DNA of 64,000 bases from Burkholderia cenocepacia (GTDB taxonomy: Bacteria > Pseudomonadota > Gammaproteobacteria > Burkholderiales > Burkholderiaceae), in the NCBI RefSeq assembly GCF_014211915.1, contig NZ_CP060040.1, positions 620,001-684,000 of the forward strand, read 5' to 3'. The notes under the pieces were generated by a model. It ran no database searches. It saw only the letters and a list, made by a program, of their open reading frames with translations, and was not told where the DNA came from. Each line of letters begins with the position of its first letter. Positions within the stretch are counted from its first letter, which is position 1. This document shows positions 1-10,396 of the stretch, piece after piece. The position numbers and the translations under genes are program-made.

Positions 1-3000
1 GCCGCATCGGCTTCCCACGGCTGCGCGCACGCGGCCGGCACCTTGAGCGCGGGTGTCGCGCGGGCGTCCGGATGCAGCGCACGCACGCAGACGAGCCGCT
101 CGACCGGCACCCACAGCGCGGCGCCGCCCGGCGTCGCGAGTTTCGTCGCGCGGCGGCGTTCCGCGAGTTCCGCGAGTCGCTCGGGCCAGCCTGCGTGCGC
201 GTGCGCCTCGTCGTCGGCGACGCAGGCGAGGGTGAGCAGCGCATCGTGCATTTCGTCGGCGTCGCGCACGAGCGGCCACGCTTCGTCGCGTACCGCATCG
301 ATCGCGTCGGCGTCGAGCGCGCCGAGATCGTCGGCCGTTTCAGGGTCGCTCCAGCGGCGCGACTGCACGGCTTGTGTGCGGCGCTCCTCGAGCGGCGCAT
401 CGTCGAGGAACGCGTAGGGCTTCGCATTCAGGATCTCGGCCGCGAGCGGCGACGGCGCGGGCAAGTCGCGCGTGATGAGCTCGATCGCGCCGCTTTCGAT
501 CCGGCGCAGCAGCGCGAGCCAGCCGTCGGTGTCCATCGCGTCGTGCAGGCAGTCGTCGAGCGTCTGGTCGACGAGCGGGTGATGCGGAATCTCGCGTTCG
601 CCGACGATGTTCTCGAGGCACGCGACCTGGTCGGGAAACACCGTCGCGAGCAGATCGTCGCTCTTCATCCGCTGCAGTTGCGGTGCGGTGCGCCGGCCGC
701 CGGTGAAACGCGGCAGCGCGAGCGCGGTGGTCGCGTTCCAGCGCCAGCGCACGCCGAACATCGGCGCATCGAGCAGCGCCTGGATCAGCACGTGTTCGGC
801 ACTGGCCGAACGCAGGTAGCGCCACACCTCGTCGAGCGCGAAGCTGTGCGCGAGCGACAGCGACAGGATGATCGCGTCGTCGGTTGCAGCGGCCTGCAAT
901 TCGAAGTTGAAGTTGCGACAGAAGCGCTTGCGCAGCGCGAGCCCCCATGCGCGGTTGATGCGGCTGCCGTACGGCGAATGGATCACGAGCTGCGTGCCGC
1001 CCGATTCGTCGAAGAACCGCTCCATCACGAGCGTGTCCTGCGTCGGCAATGCGCCGAGCGCGGCGCGGGTGCGGGCGAGGTAGTCGGCGATCTGGCGCGC
1101 GGCGTCAGGCGACAGGCGCAGATCGTCGACCAGCCAGCGCAACGCGGGCGCGAGGCGGATTTCGGTGGGGGCGAGCGCGGTGCCGCCGGGCGCGTTGTCG
1201 GGCGAGGCGGGCGGCGCGTCAGTTTCGGCGGCCGCTTTTCGGGATTTGCCGCGGGTGGTCGTCTTGCCGGCCTCGGTGACGTTCGCGTGCTTCGCCGCAT
1301 CGAGCCGCGCATGCCGGTCGCCGTCCGCGAACAGCCCGTCGAGTCGCGCACGCAACCGGCCGACCGCCGCCGACAGTTCATCGCTGCGCCCCAGCCCCTC
1401 GCCGAGCCAGAACGGAATGCCCGGCGATTGACCCTGCGCATCCTCGACGCGCACGCGGCCCGTTTCCACGCGAATGATCCGGTACGACTGGTTGCCGAGC
1501 TGGAACACGTCGCCGGCCAGGCTCTCGATCGCGAAATCCTCGTTGACGGTGCCGACCTGAATGCCCTGCGGTTCGAGCAGCACCGCGTAGTCGGCCATGT
1601 CGGGGATCGTGCCGCCGGAAGTGGTTGCGGTCATCATCGCGTTGCGACGGCCGCGCACGGTGCCGCCCACCACGTCGCGGTGCAGGTACGCGCCGCGCAC
1701 GCCGCGTCGGCTCGTGAACCCCTCGGCGAGCATCTTCATCACTTCGTCGAAGCGCTCGCGCGCGAGCCGGGCATACGGCGCGGCGCGCGTGAAGCTCGCA
1801 TACAGCGCGTCCTCCTGCCATTCCGCGCACGCGACTTCGGCGACGATCTGCTGCGCGAGCACGTCGAGCGGCGCCTCGGGAATCCGCAGCGCATCGAGTT
1901 CGCCGCGCTGCACGCAATCGAGCAGCGCCGCGCATTCGACCAGCTCGTCGCGCGACAGCGGAAAGAGCCGCCCCTTCGGCACGCCGCCGACGTGGTGCCC
2001 CGAGCGGCCGACACGCTGCAGGAACGGCGCGATGCCGCGCGGCGAGCCGACCTGGCAGACGAGATCGACGTCGCCGATGTCGATGCCGAGTTCAAGCGAC
2101 GCGGTGGCGACGAGCAGCTTCAGTTCGCCGCGCTTCAGGCGCTGCTCGGCGTCGAAGCGGTGCTCTTTCGCGAGACTGCCGTGATGTGCGGCGATCGCGT
2201 CCTTGCCGAGCCGGTCGGCGAGATGGCGCGCCATGCGCTCGGCGGTACGCCGCGTGTTGACGAACACCAGCGTCGTGCGATGCGCGGCCGCGAGCCCGGC
2301 GATGCGGTCGTACACCTGTTCCCACACGTCGGTCGCCATCACCGGTTCGAGCGGCACGTTCGGCAGTTCGAGCGCGAGGTCGCGCTCGCGCGTGTGGCCG
2401 GTGTCGACGATCGCGCAATCGCGCGGCGCGTCGGCCGGCCCGCCGACGAGGAAGCGCGCGACCGCGTCGATCGGCTTTTGCGTGGCCGACAGCCCGATGC
2501 GCGGCAGCGTGCGCCCGGTCAGCGCGTCGAGGCGTTCGAGCGACAGCGCGAGATGGCTGCCGCGCTTGGACGACGCCAGCGCATGGATTTCGTCGACGAT
2601 GACCGAGCGCACGTTCGACAGCATCTGCCGCCCCGACGTGGACGACAGCAGCACGTACAGCGATTCGGGTGTCGTGACGAGGATGTGCGGCGCGCGCTTG
2701 CGCAGCGCGGCGCGCTCGGCCTGCGTCGTATCGCCGGTGCGCACCGCGGTGCGGATCGCCGGCACCGGCAGGCCGAGCTGCGCGAGCGATTCCGCGATGC
2801 CGGCGAGCGGCGCGTCGAGGTTCACGTGGATGTCGTTCGACAGCGCCTTCAGCGGCGACACGTAGACGACCAGCGTCGCATCGGGCAGCGTGCCGTCGTG
2901 CGCGAGCGCATCGCGTACCAGATCGTCGAGTGCGCACAGGAATGCGGTGAGCGTCTTGCCGGAGCCGGTCGGCGCGGCCACGAGCGTCGAGCGGCCGGCC

Positions 3001-3128
3001 TTGATGTGCGGCCACGCGAGCGCCTGCGCGCCGGTCGGCGCGGGGAACGTGCGTGTGAACCACGCGGCGACGGCCGGGTGGAACACGTCGAGCGCACGGG
3101 CGGCAGGGCGGGTAGCTGTGACGTCCAT
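1..3128 (-). CDS. lhr: Lhr-family DEAD/DEAH-box ATP-dependent helicase (C-terminus outside window)
   Basis: Superfamily 2 helicase of the Lhr type, a DNA or DNA:RNA unwinding enzyme tied to repair. Reading from ATG at 3128, 1042 residues are visible with no stop before the window edge. The Walker A motif APTGSGKT lies at residues 52-59, the DEIH box at about 179-182, and motif III reads SATQKP. The second RecA domain ends with a motif VI that includes QRVGRSGH, and an Lhr-specific winged-helix/core region follows. Full-length Lhr proteins are about 1400-1600 residues, so roughly a third is missing. The 212-base gap to the next minus-strand gene holds no clear gene. The family call is firm. 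Whether it belongs to the long or short Lhr class cannot be told from this fragment. Confidence 0.9.
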   Translation of the reverse strand, partial: MDVTATRPAARALDVFHPAVAAWFTRTFPAPTGAQALAWPHIKAGRSTLVAAPTGSGKTLTAFLCALDDLVRDALAHDGTLPDATLVVYVSPLKALSNDIHVNLDAPLAGIAESLAQLGLPVPAIRTAVRTGDTTQAERAALRKRAPHILVTTPESLYVLLSSTSGRQMLSNVRSVIVDEIHALASSKRGSHLALSLERLDALTGRTLPRIGLSATQKPIDAVARFLVGGPADAPRDCAIVDTGHTRERDLALELPNVPLEPVMATDVWEQVYDRIAGLAAAHRTTLVFVNTRRTAERMARHLADRLGKDAIAAHHGSLAKEHRFDAEQRLKRGELKLLVATASLELGIDIGDVDLVCQVGSPRGIAPFLQRVGRSGHHVGGVPKGRLFPLSRDELVECAALLDCVQRGELDALRIPEAPLDVLAQQIVAEVACAEWQEDALYASFTRAAPYARLARERFDEVMKMLAEGFTSRRGVRGAYLHRDVVGGTVRGRRNAMMTATTSGGTIPDMADYAVLLEPQGIQVGTVNEDFAIESLAGDVFQLGNQSYRIIRVETGRVRVEDAQGQSPGIPFWLGEGLGRSDELSAAVGRLRARLDGLFADGDRHARLDAAKHANVTEAGKTTTRGKSRKAAAETDAPPASPDNAPGGTALAPTEIRLAPALRWLVDDLRLSPDAARQIADYLARTRAALGALPTQDTLVMERFFDESGGTQLVIHSPYGSRINRAWGLALRKRFCRNFNFELQAAATDDAIILSLSLAHSFALDEVWRYLRSASAEHVLIQALLDAPMFGVRWRWNATTALALPRFTGGRRTAPQLQRMKSDDLLATVFPDQVACLENIVGEREIPHHPLVDQTLDDCLHDAMDTDGWLALLRRIESGAIELITRDLPAPSPLAAEILNAKPYAFLDDAPLEERRTQAVQSRRWSDPETADDLGALDADAIDAVRDEAWPLVRDADEMHDALLTLACVADDEAHAHAGWPERLAELAERRRATKLATPGGAALWVPVERLVCVRALHPDARATPALKVPAACAQPWEADA

Positions 3129-3340
3129 CGGAGCGTTGAAATAGGGTGCGAGCGGGGTGCGAGCGCGCGGACGCATCGCACGCGAATCGAATCGTCAGTG
3201 TGCCAGACGTCACGGGTGCGTGCCGGGCATGCGTGCCGACGATTCACCCTCAGGTGGGGGCCTGCGCTGCACTTTCAATGGACGGAAAGTTGCGTGCGAT
3301 TCGGCACGCCGATCGCGCGCGGAATTGCGTCGAATTGCAA

Positions 3341-3865
3341 CTAGACGCGATGCAGCCAGCCGAGCCACTGTTCGATCAGCGGCGCACGCGACCACAGCGA
3401 TTGCGCGAGCCACAGCGTGCCGCCCCAGGCGGCCGCCACCACGATCAGGTCGCAATGCCCGCTGTTCCACAGGTTCAGCGAATGGCGCCGCCAGATCCAC
3501 GGTACGCCGAGCGGATTCGGCCAGTCGGCGAGCAGGTGCATCACGCCGCCGCAGGCGAAGCCGAACAGCGGCGCGGCCCACAGCGGATGCGGATGATGGA
3601 TGAGCCCGTGCCAGCCGAGCGCGAGCAGCGCGACCCAGCCGATGCCCCAGTGCGTGAGGGTGCGATGCGTGATCCACAGGCGGCGCTTGCGGCTCCACCA
3701 GGCGACTTCGAGCCAGTCGGGCGCGGTGCCGCCCGCGACGCCCGCCGCGAACGCGGCGAGCATGCCCGAGTGCCACGGACCGGTTGCGCCGGTTTGCGCG
3801 ACGAGGACGGCGGCGGCGACGCCGGCTGCGAAGCCGGACGCGTGATGTGCATTGTGTGATGCCAT
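3341..3865 (-). CDS. YdjM-like (DUF457) membrane-bound metal-dependent hydrolase family protein
   Basis: A 174-residue membrane protein of the YdjM/DUF457 family, annotated elsewhere as an inner-membrane metal-dependent hydrolase of unproven substrate. The family's histidine-rich motifs are visible: HRTLTHWGIGW in the middle and HLLADWPNPLG near the C-terminus, both set between hydrophobic stretches that would be membrane segments. An open frame runs further upstream, but that part is arginine-rich and unlike the family. I therefore place the start at ATG 3865 (MASHNAHHASG). It is transcribed away from ggt. Confidence 0.8.
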   Translation of the reverse strand: MASHNAHHASGFAAGVAAAVLVAQTGATGPWHSGMLAAFAAGVAGGTAPDWLEVAWWSRKRRLWITHRTLTHWGIGWVALLALGWHGLIHHPHPLWAAPLFGFACGGVMHLLADWPNPLGVPWIWRRHSLNLWNSGHCDLIVVAAAWGGTLWLAQSLWSRAPLIEQWLGWLHRV

Positions 3866-4262
3866 AGGGAGCGAGACGAAGCAACGTGAAGCGGCGCGTG
3901 CACGAAACGATGATGCTGCGCGCAATGGGGCGCTATCTTCGCAGATCGGGCTGTGCCGCGGGCGGGGCGTTCGCGGATTTTTTTGCACGCGCGGCGAGGC
4001 TTGCCGCGCGGTTCGCAACTTTCGGGTTTTGTGCGGTGCGCGAAGCGCGCGCCGCAGGCGATGTCGAACGATCCGCGCGCACGTCGCGGCAGCGCAACGT
4101 GACCGCGCGCACACAATCGCCACGCTTTCGTCGCGCCCCGCGTGTTCGACCCTTTTTGTCCCCCTATACTACGTAGCCGGCACAGGGCCGTCGGCGCGCC
4201 CGCGGCCTTCCACGGATCAGGTGCTCGTCGTGCCTGAAGGAGATCCACATGGGGGACATGCA
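3866..4262. other. Divergent intergenic region between the YdjM-like gene and ggt
   Basis: No gene is recognised here. The region should hold the divergent promoters. A TATACT hexamer at 4165-4170 could be a -10 element for ggt, but no well-spaced -35 was found. The self-complementary CTACGTAG overlaps its downstream side. The last 26 bases carry the Shine-Dalgarno sequence and minicistron described separately. Confidence 0.5.

Positions 4263-4266
<4 letters not shown>
4237..4266 (+). promoter_or_regulatory. Shine-Dalgarno plus 5-codon minicistron overlapping the ggt start
   Basis: AAGGAG at 4237-4242 is spaced 6 bases from an ATG at 4249, not from the ggt ATG at 4263, which is 20 bases away. 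The ATG at 4249 opens a five-codon frame (M-G-D-M-Q) whose TGA at 4264-4266 overlaps the ggt ATG as ATGA. This is the geometry of translational coupling. An in-frame GTG upstream of 4263 is an alternative start for ggt, but it would put extra residues before a well-formed signal peptide. Confidence 0.5.
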
Positions 4267-5966
<1,700 letters not shown>

Positions 5967-6027
5967 CGCGGATCATTCGGTGACGTTGACGTGAAGCGAC
6001 GCGTGCGCGAAGCGACCGCGCACGCCG

Positions 6028-6066
6028 TTCGGCAGCCGGTGTTTCGAGCCGGCTGCCGAAATTTTT
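6028..6066 (+). terminator. Intrinsic terminator after ggt
   Basis: A perfect 12-bp stem (6028-6039 with 6049-6060), a 9-base loop, then A and five T. It lies 61 bases after the ggt stop and ends where the convergent hydrolase gene ends, so it may serve both strands. Confidence 0.9.
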
Positions 6067-6989
6067 CAGCCGGTCGTTCGGATGAAATCCGCGATTCGCG
6101 CGGCAATGGCATCCGGCGCGTCCTCGAAGCAGTAGTGCCCGACGCCCGCCAGCCGCTCGATCGGCGCGGACGGAAACAGCGCGGTAAAGAGCGGCAGGAA
6201 GTGTTCGGCGCCGAGCGTTCGGTCGGCGTCTCCCCAGATCGCGAGCGCGGGCTTGCCGCGTATCGCGCGCAGCGCCGCCGCATCGGGTTCCTCGAACCGG
6301 TGCGCGCCGGCCGCGAACCCCCGTGCCCATCCGATCGCGCCGAGACAGTCGGCCGGCTGCGCGAACGGCGCGCCGTATGCGGCGATCCACGTGTCGGTGA
6401 TGATCGCGTGATCCTCGAAACCGTTCAGCTTCAACGTGCTCAGGATGTTGAAGCCGAGCTGCCCGAGCACCGTTTCGAGCGTATCGTCGGCCGCCGCGCG
6501 CATGATCCACTGGAACCACGGCGCCTCGCGGCCGTTCGCCGTCAGGCGCTCGGCGAGATCGGTCTGCCCGAACGGCGTCGGTCCGTTGGCCGACACGATG
6601 CGCCGAATCCGGTCCGGATGCCGCGCGGCGAGCCCCATGCCGACCGGGCCGCCGAAGTCGTGCATCACCAGCGTGATGCGATCGAGGTCATGCGCGAGCA
6701 CGAAGCGCTCGAGATTGTCGATGTGATCCTGCAGCCAGTAGCTGCGGTCCTGCGGCGTCGCGCTTTTGCCGAAGCCCATGTGATCGGGCACGACGACGCG
6801 GTATGTCGGGCTCAACGCCGTCACGAGGTGACGGAACAGATATCCCCATGTGGGTTCGCCATGCAGGCACAGCACGATTTCGCGGTCGCGCGGGCCTTCG
6901 TCCACGTAGTGCATCCGGAAGCCGGATGCGTCGTCGAAATGCGGGGCGAATGGAAAGGTGCCGTCGAACGTGGCATCGGACCGGATCAT
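6066..6989 (-). CDS. Alpha/beta hydrolase, haloalkane dehalogenase-like
   Basis: A 307-residue cytosolic alpha/beta-hydrolase. The oxyanion motif HGEPTW (about residues 44-49) and the nucleophile elbow VMHDFGGP carry an aspartate nucleophile, as in haloalkane dehalogenases and epoxide hydrolases rather than serine esterases. The late GVGHYCFED supplies the catalytic histidine. Halide-binding residues cannot be assigned with certainty, so epoxide hydrolase remains possible. The gene is divergent from an HxlR regulator across a 350-base gap with operator-like palindromes, two of them 31-83 bases upstream of its start. It is therefore probably repressed or induced by that regulator. No signal peptide is visible. 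Confidence 0.8.
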   Translation of the reverse strand: MIRSDATFDGTFPFAPHFDDASGFRMHYVDEGPRDREIVLCLHGEPTWGYLFRHLVTALSPTYRVVVPDHMGFGKSATPQDRSYWLQDHIDNLERFVLAHDLDRITLVMHDFGGPVGMGLAARHPDRIRRIVSANGPTPFGQTDLAERLTANGREAPWFQWIMRAAADDTLETVLGQLGFNILSTLKLNGFEDHAIITDTWIAAYGAPFAQPADCLGAIGWARGFAAGAHRFEEPDAAALRAIRGKPALAIWGDADRTLGAEHFLPLFTALFPSAPIERLAGVGHYCFEDAPDAIAARIADFIRTTG

Positions 6990-7019
6990 CGAATGCTCCT
7001 TCGGGAGTTGGACAGAATG

Positions 7020-7034
7020 GTTTCAAGTTGAAAC
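7020..7034. promoter_or_regulatory. HxlR operator candidate 1 (perfect 15-bp palindrome)
   Basis: GTTTCAAGTTGAAAC is a perfect odd-centred palindrome, 31 bases upstream of the hydrolase start. It shares the core CAAGTTG with site 2, so I read it as a regulator binding site. Confidence 0.6.
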
Positions 7035-7055
7035 TGATTCGAGCGTAGATGATCT

Positions 7056-7072
7056 GGTTTCAAGTTGCAACC
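7056..7072. promoter_or_regulatory. HxlR operator candidate 2
   Basis: GGTTTCAAGTTGCAACC is an inverted repeat GGTT-n-CAA-g-TTG-n-AACC. Its centre is 37 bases from the centre of site 1, within the hydrolase promoter region. Confidence 0.6.
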
Positions 7073-7256
7073 TATTAAATCATGAGGGCAGGTGCCGAAT
7101 GCGGGGCCGATGAGGTGGGGCGACGTGATGAAGCCCTCCAATGTATGGATTTATTGGCTGTAACGTATGAATTCATATGCCAATTCCGGCTGGAACGGTC
7201 ATTCCGTTCATCGATCCCGAACGGTCGCGCACTCAGCATTGATCTTTTCTGAGTTG

Positions 7257-7273
7257 GGTTTTATATTGCAACC
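7257..7273. promoter_or_regulatory. HxlR operator candidate 3, near the regulator gene
   Basis: GGTTTTATATTGCAACC matches site 2 at 14 of 17 positions and keeps the outer GGTT/AACC arms. It lies 67 bases upstream of the hxlR-type gene, so it would suit autoregulation. Confidence 0.45.
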
Positions 7274-7339
7274 ATTCATTTCAACGAAAGCGAACGCCGT
7301 CGAGTCCGTATCCCGGCCAAGGCATCGCCCCCTGCACCG

Positions 7340-7789
7340 ATGAACCGACGCACCACGCACGAAGATTCCCTTTGCGGTGTCGCCCGCCCGCTGGACGCGA
7401 TCGGCGACTGGTGGTCGCTGCTGATCGTCCGCGACGCGTTCGATGGCCTGCGCCGCTTCGGCGAATTCCAGAAGAATCTCGGCCTCGCGAAGAACATCCT
7501 GGCTGCGCGCCTGCGCAACCTGGTCGCGCACGGAATCATGGACGTCGTGCCGGCCGCCGACGGCGGCGCGCATCACGAATACGTGCTGACCGAGAAGGGG
7601 CGCGGGCTGTTTCCGCTGCTGGTCGCGCTGCGGCAGTGGGGCGAGGATTTCTTCTTCGAACCGGACGAGGCGCACGTGCTGCTGGTCGACCGGAAGACCG
7701 GGCTGCCGGTCAGGAAGCTGGAACTGCGTTCGCAGGACGGCCGCGTGCTCGGCCCCGAGGACACGCTCGTGCTGCCGCCGCCCGACTGA
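7340..7789 (+). CDS. HxlR-family winged-helix transcriptional regulator
   Basis: A 149-residue DNA-binding protein of the HxlR family (MarR-like fold). The N-terminal cysteine of the family is present (SLCGVARPLDAIGDWWSLLI), followed by the winged helix (FGEFQKNLGLAKNILAARL). The C-terminal ~50 residues form the longer tail seen in HxlR proteins that carry a second domain. HxlR proteins act as dimers and often sense aldehydes or redox through the conserved cysteine. It is divergent from the dehalogenase-like gene, with three palindromes in the gap, so control of that gene and of itself is the simplest reading. Confidence 0.9.
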   Translation: MNRRTTHEDSLCGVARPLDAIGDWWSLLIVRDAFDGLRRFGEFQKNLGLAKNILAARLRNLVAHGIMDVVPAADGGAHHEYVLTEKGRGLFPLLVALRQWGEDFFFEPDEAHVLLVDRKTGLPVRKLELRSQDGRVLGPEDTLVLPPPD

Positions 7790-7922
7790 TGTACCTCGAA
7801 TCAATGCGTATCACCGCTTCAGCCACGCATGCGGCTGCGCACGGGCGCGGTAAGCGACGAGCGGGAATCGCGATGCGCCGTCGTCGAACCTCCGACCAGC
7901 CGGCACATCGACCTTTTCCTTG

Positions 7923-7942
7923 AAGGTTGTGTACGCAACCTT
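7923..7942. terminator. Stem-loop between convergent hxlR-type and tolC-type genes
   Basis: AAGGTTG and CAACCTT form a perfect 7-bp stem around a 6-base loop. There is no T tract on either strand, so termination is likely but not certain. Confidence 0.45.
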
Positions 7943-7973
7943 GCCCGGGATACCGACGTATGGGATATCGCGT

Positions 7974-9389
7974 TTACCCTCGATCGCTCGCCGCGTTGCT
8001 TTCGAGGAAACTGTCCACCGCGATCAGCGATTGTTCGTCGAGCGTGCCGAGCACGCTTTTCAGCTTCAACTGAAGCTTCAGCGCATCGAGATAGCTGTCG
8101 AACAGCTTCTGCCGGATGCCCGAGATGTCGCGCCTCAGGTTCAGCGTCTCGTACGTCGTGCTGTAGCCGACCTGATGCGCCTTCATCGACGCATCGTAGG
8201 CGAGCCGCGCGGCCTGCAGCGACTGCTGCAGCGCGCGAATGCGCTTGCCGACCGATTCGAGCGCGGACAACGCCTCGCGGTGATCGGTGCCCAGTTGCTC
8301 CTCGACCTCGCGCAGCCGGTTGCGGTACTGCTCGGTCACGTGCTCGGCCTCGACCTGCCGGTAGTACACGCTGCCGCCGGAGAAGATCGGAATCGTCACC
8401 TGCACGCCGACCGCGCTTTGATGGAAGTCCGAACGATCGGTGAGCCCGCGCAGGTTCGGGTTGAGCCCACGCGAATACGACGCGAACAGGTCGACGGTCG
8501 GCAAGTGTTCGGCGCTGACGCGCTTCGCGGCAAGGCGCGCGACCTGGACGTCGCGATAGGCCTGCCGGTACGCGGGGTTGTCCTGCGGCGCATAGTCGCC
8601 GGACGGAATGCGCGGCGACGACCCGCGCATCGCCAGCCGCGGCCAGCGCGAGAAATCGATCGTCGAACCGAGCAACGTCTCGTAACGGGCGCGCCGCGCA
8701 TCGACGTCGGTCTGCGCGAGCGCTTCGTCGGATTGCGCGAGACTGCGGCGCGCCTCGATCTCGGCGGTGTCGCCGATCGTCTTCATCCCGAGTTGCGCCA
8801 TGCGCCGCGTATCGCTTTCGAGTCGCGTGAGCGCGCTGACTTCGTCGTCGGCGGATTGCAGTTTCTCTCGCGCGCTCAGCAGATCGAAGCACGCGTTCGC
8901 GACCCGCAGGATCAGGTCCTGCTTCGCGACCTCGAACTTCTGCTTCGCCGCTTCCTCGTATTCGGTCGCACGCCGCATGTCGTACAGGTAGGGCACGTTG
9001 AACAGCGCCTGCGTGACCTGCGCGGAACCGTATGCCGCGTTGCTCGAGCCGCTGACGTCGATGCCGAACAGGTTCGCGTGCGTGCCGTAGCGCCCCCACT
9101 CGAGTTGCGCGGCGGCCTGCGGCAGCATCTGCGCACGCGCCTCGGGAAATTTCTGGCGGGCCGCATCGTATTCGCTGCGGGCCTGCAGGTAGCGCGGATC
9201 GTGCACGGACGCGTACTGGTAGGCGGTATCGAGGCAGAACGCACGGGCGTGTGCCGCCACGCCGGCTATCGTTACAGCGAACAATGTCATGGTTGCAAGT
9301 CGGGGATTCCACCTAGTCGAAAATCTTGATAGGGAAATACCCGCATCCGGTGTCGCCGACTCGCGATTCGTGCGCCTCGTTTCAAACAT
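7974..9389 (-). CDS. TolC-family outer-membrane efflux/secretion channel
   Basis: Outer-membrane channel of the TolC family, expected to complete the tripartite exporter formed by the ABC transporter at 10397 and the HlyD adaptor at 13530. From ATG 9389 it has 471 residues. I prefer this start because GGAG lies 8 bases before it; an ATG at 9290 lacks any ribosome site but would give a shorter signal peptide. The hydrophobic segment MTLFAVTIAGVAAHARA ends in a signal-peptidase-like site. Two TolC repeats with long alternating coiled-coil helices follow (for example EQLGTDHREALSALESVGKR and LAYDASMKAHQVGYSTTYET). It is transcribed away from the peptide genes across an AT-rich gap. Confidence 0.88.
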   Translation of the reverse strand: MFETRRTNRESATPDAGISLSRFSTRWNPRLATMTLFAVTIAGVAAHARAFCLDTAYQYASVHDPRYLQARSEYDAARQKFPEARAQMLPQAAAQLEWGRYGTHANLFGIDVSGSSNAAYGSAQVTQALFNVPYLYDMRRATEYEEAAKQKFEVAKQDLILRVANACFDLLSAREKLQSADDEVSALTRLESDTRRMAQLGMKTIGDTAEIEARRSLAQSDEALAQTDVDARRARYETLLGSTIDFSRWPRLAMRGSSPRIPSGDYAPQDNPAYRQAYRDVQVARLAAKRVSAEHLPTVDLFASYSRGLNPNLRGLTDRSDFHQSAVGVQVTIPIFSGGSVYYRQVEAEHVTEQYRNRLREVEEQLGTDHREALSALESVGKRIRALQQSLQAARLAYDASMKAHQVGYSTTYETLNLRRDISGIRQKLFDSYLDALKLQLKLKSVLGTLDEQSLIAVDSFLESNAASDRG

Positions 9390-9443
9390 GGCCGTCTCCG
9401 TCTCCTGTCCGTGCCGCAATGCATTGCGACGGGATTTAAACGT

Positions 9444-9462
9444 TTTGAAATTGAAATTCAAA
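9444..9462. repeat. AT-rich inverted repeat upstream of tolC-type gene
   Basis: TTTGAA (9444-9449) and TTCAAA (9457-9462) flank 7 bases in the AT-rich divergent promoter region between the TolC gene and the GG-peptide genes. It could be an operator; no regulator of the island is encoded nearby. Confidence 0.35.
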
Positions 9463-9670
9463 CAGCATGAATGCCTGCTACTCGCCGTGCATCGGAAAAT
9501 GCGGCTGTAAGAGTGTGTCCTCCATTGAATTCCGATGCGCCCGCATGATAGCCTGATTTCGGCTGGTAATCGCAGTGATTATTAGATTAACGAGTCGCTC
9601 GGGATTAAAAGCCGTTTGTCTTTCAATGAAGGTTCTTTGCATCATCTTTATTTTTTACGAGGAGAGAATG

Positions 9671-9844
9671 ATGAAGGTCATGACGACGGAACAGGTCAGG
9701 AATGTGCATGGCGGCGGTGCGATCAGCTCGCTGGGTAGCCTCGCCGTTGACGCCGCGCCGGTGGTGACCGCGCTCGGCCAGTTCCTGCCGAGCCTCGGCA
9801 ATTACCTGCAGAACCCGAAGACGTTCAATAACACCGGCAAGTAA
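9671..9844 (+). CDS. Double-glycine leader peptide 1 (microcin/bacteriocin-like precursor)
   Basis: A 57-residue precursor. The leader MKVMTTEQVRNVHGG (residues 1-15) ends in Gly-Gly, the cleavage site for C39 peptidases. The 42-residue remainder begins GAISSLGSLAVDAAPVV and is Gly/Ala/Ser-rich, amphipathic and free of cysteine. The start at 9671 is set by GAGGAG at 9659-9664, 6 bases before it; the ATG at 9668 would be too close. Its leader matches that of the second peptide (M..xT.EQ.R..GG), and the C39 exporter follows, so export and cleavage by that transporter is the natural inference. Antibacterial activity is unproven; a signalling role is equally possible. Confidence 0.8.
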   Translation: MKVMTTEQVRNVHGGGAISSLGSLAVDAAPVVTALGQFLPSLGNYLQNPKTFNNTGK

Positions 9845-9930
9845 CCGCCGTGCGCGGGGAGGCGCCCCCCGCGTCAGATGCTGCGAAACAGAAGGAAAAG
9901 AATCGATCGCCGCAGTGCAAATAAAGTGAC

Positions 9931-9951
9931 TTCGAAATGCATTATTTCGAA
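9931..9951 (+). repeat. 8-bp inverted repeat between the two GG-peptide genes
   Basis: TTCGAAAT (9931-9938) pairs with ATTTCGAA (9944-9951) around a 5-base loop, 87 bases after the first peptide gene. A 10-base direct repeat AATAAAGTGA also occurs on both sides (9920-9929 and 9994-10003). It may attenuate transcription so that the first peptide is made in excess, as in many bacteriocin operons. Confidence 0.45.
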
Positions 9952-10068
9952 ATCGGGCGATTATCAGGAGACTGGAGTGCCGGATTATCACGTAATAAAG
10001 TGAACGGCCATCGAGCTTGCAATTGGCTGACGGCTGTTGGCATTCCGACAATATAAAGGCCACCACAA

Positions 10069-10254
10069 ATGCGAGATATCACGGAAGAACAGGCCCGCCA
10101 GATTCGCGGCGGCGCGTCGCTTTACTCCAATTCGGCCGCCTATACGGTCGATCTCGTCAACCAGTCGATCGGGACCACGCTGCAGGGCCTGATGACCCAG
10201 TACCAGGCCCACGCCGTCGAACAGTTCCGGATGTCGCTCGGCTCGTCGCGCTGA
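10069..10254 (+). CDS. Double-glycine leader peptide 2 (microcin/bacteriocin-like precursor)
   Basis: A 61-residue precursor with leader MRDITEEQARQIRGG (15 residues, the same length as peptide 1) and a 46-residue predicted mature part beginning ASLYSNSAAYTVDLV. The mature part is polar, free of cysteine and contains an amphipathic helix-like stretch (TTLQGLMTQYQAHAVEQF). AAAGG at 10055-10059 is 9 bases before the ATG. The two mature sequences are unrelated although the leaders match, which is the pattern of a two-peptide bacteriocin or of two independent cargoes of one exporter. The ABC transporter starts 142 bases downstream. Confidence 0.8.
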   Translation: MRDITEEQARQIRGGASLYSNSAAYTVDLVNQSIGTTLQGLMTQYQAHAVEQFRMSLGSSR

Positions 10255-10396
10255 GCGGCCCGCCGAGCGGCCGGCAACACCGATCTTCCGTCGCAGCCGG
10301 TAGCGCCGGCTGTGCCCATGCGTATCGCGCACGACCCGCCACGGGCCCGCACTGGCTGGCCCGGGCGGCGCGTCGTCGCGCCCCGGGTGCCCGACC

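Noticed and set aside
3145..3166. Short direct repeat GGTGCGAGCG
   Set aside because: Two copies only in GC-rich spacer DNA; likely chance.
72..3344. 1090-residue open frame on the plus strand
   Set aside because: It is the antisense shadow of the Lhr helicase: Arg/Glu/Ala-rich with no family resemblance, while the opposite strand carries all helicase motifs.
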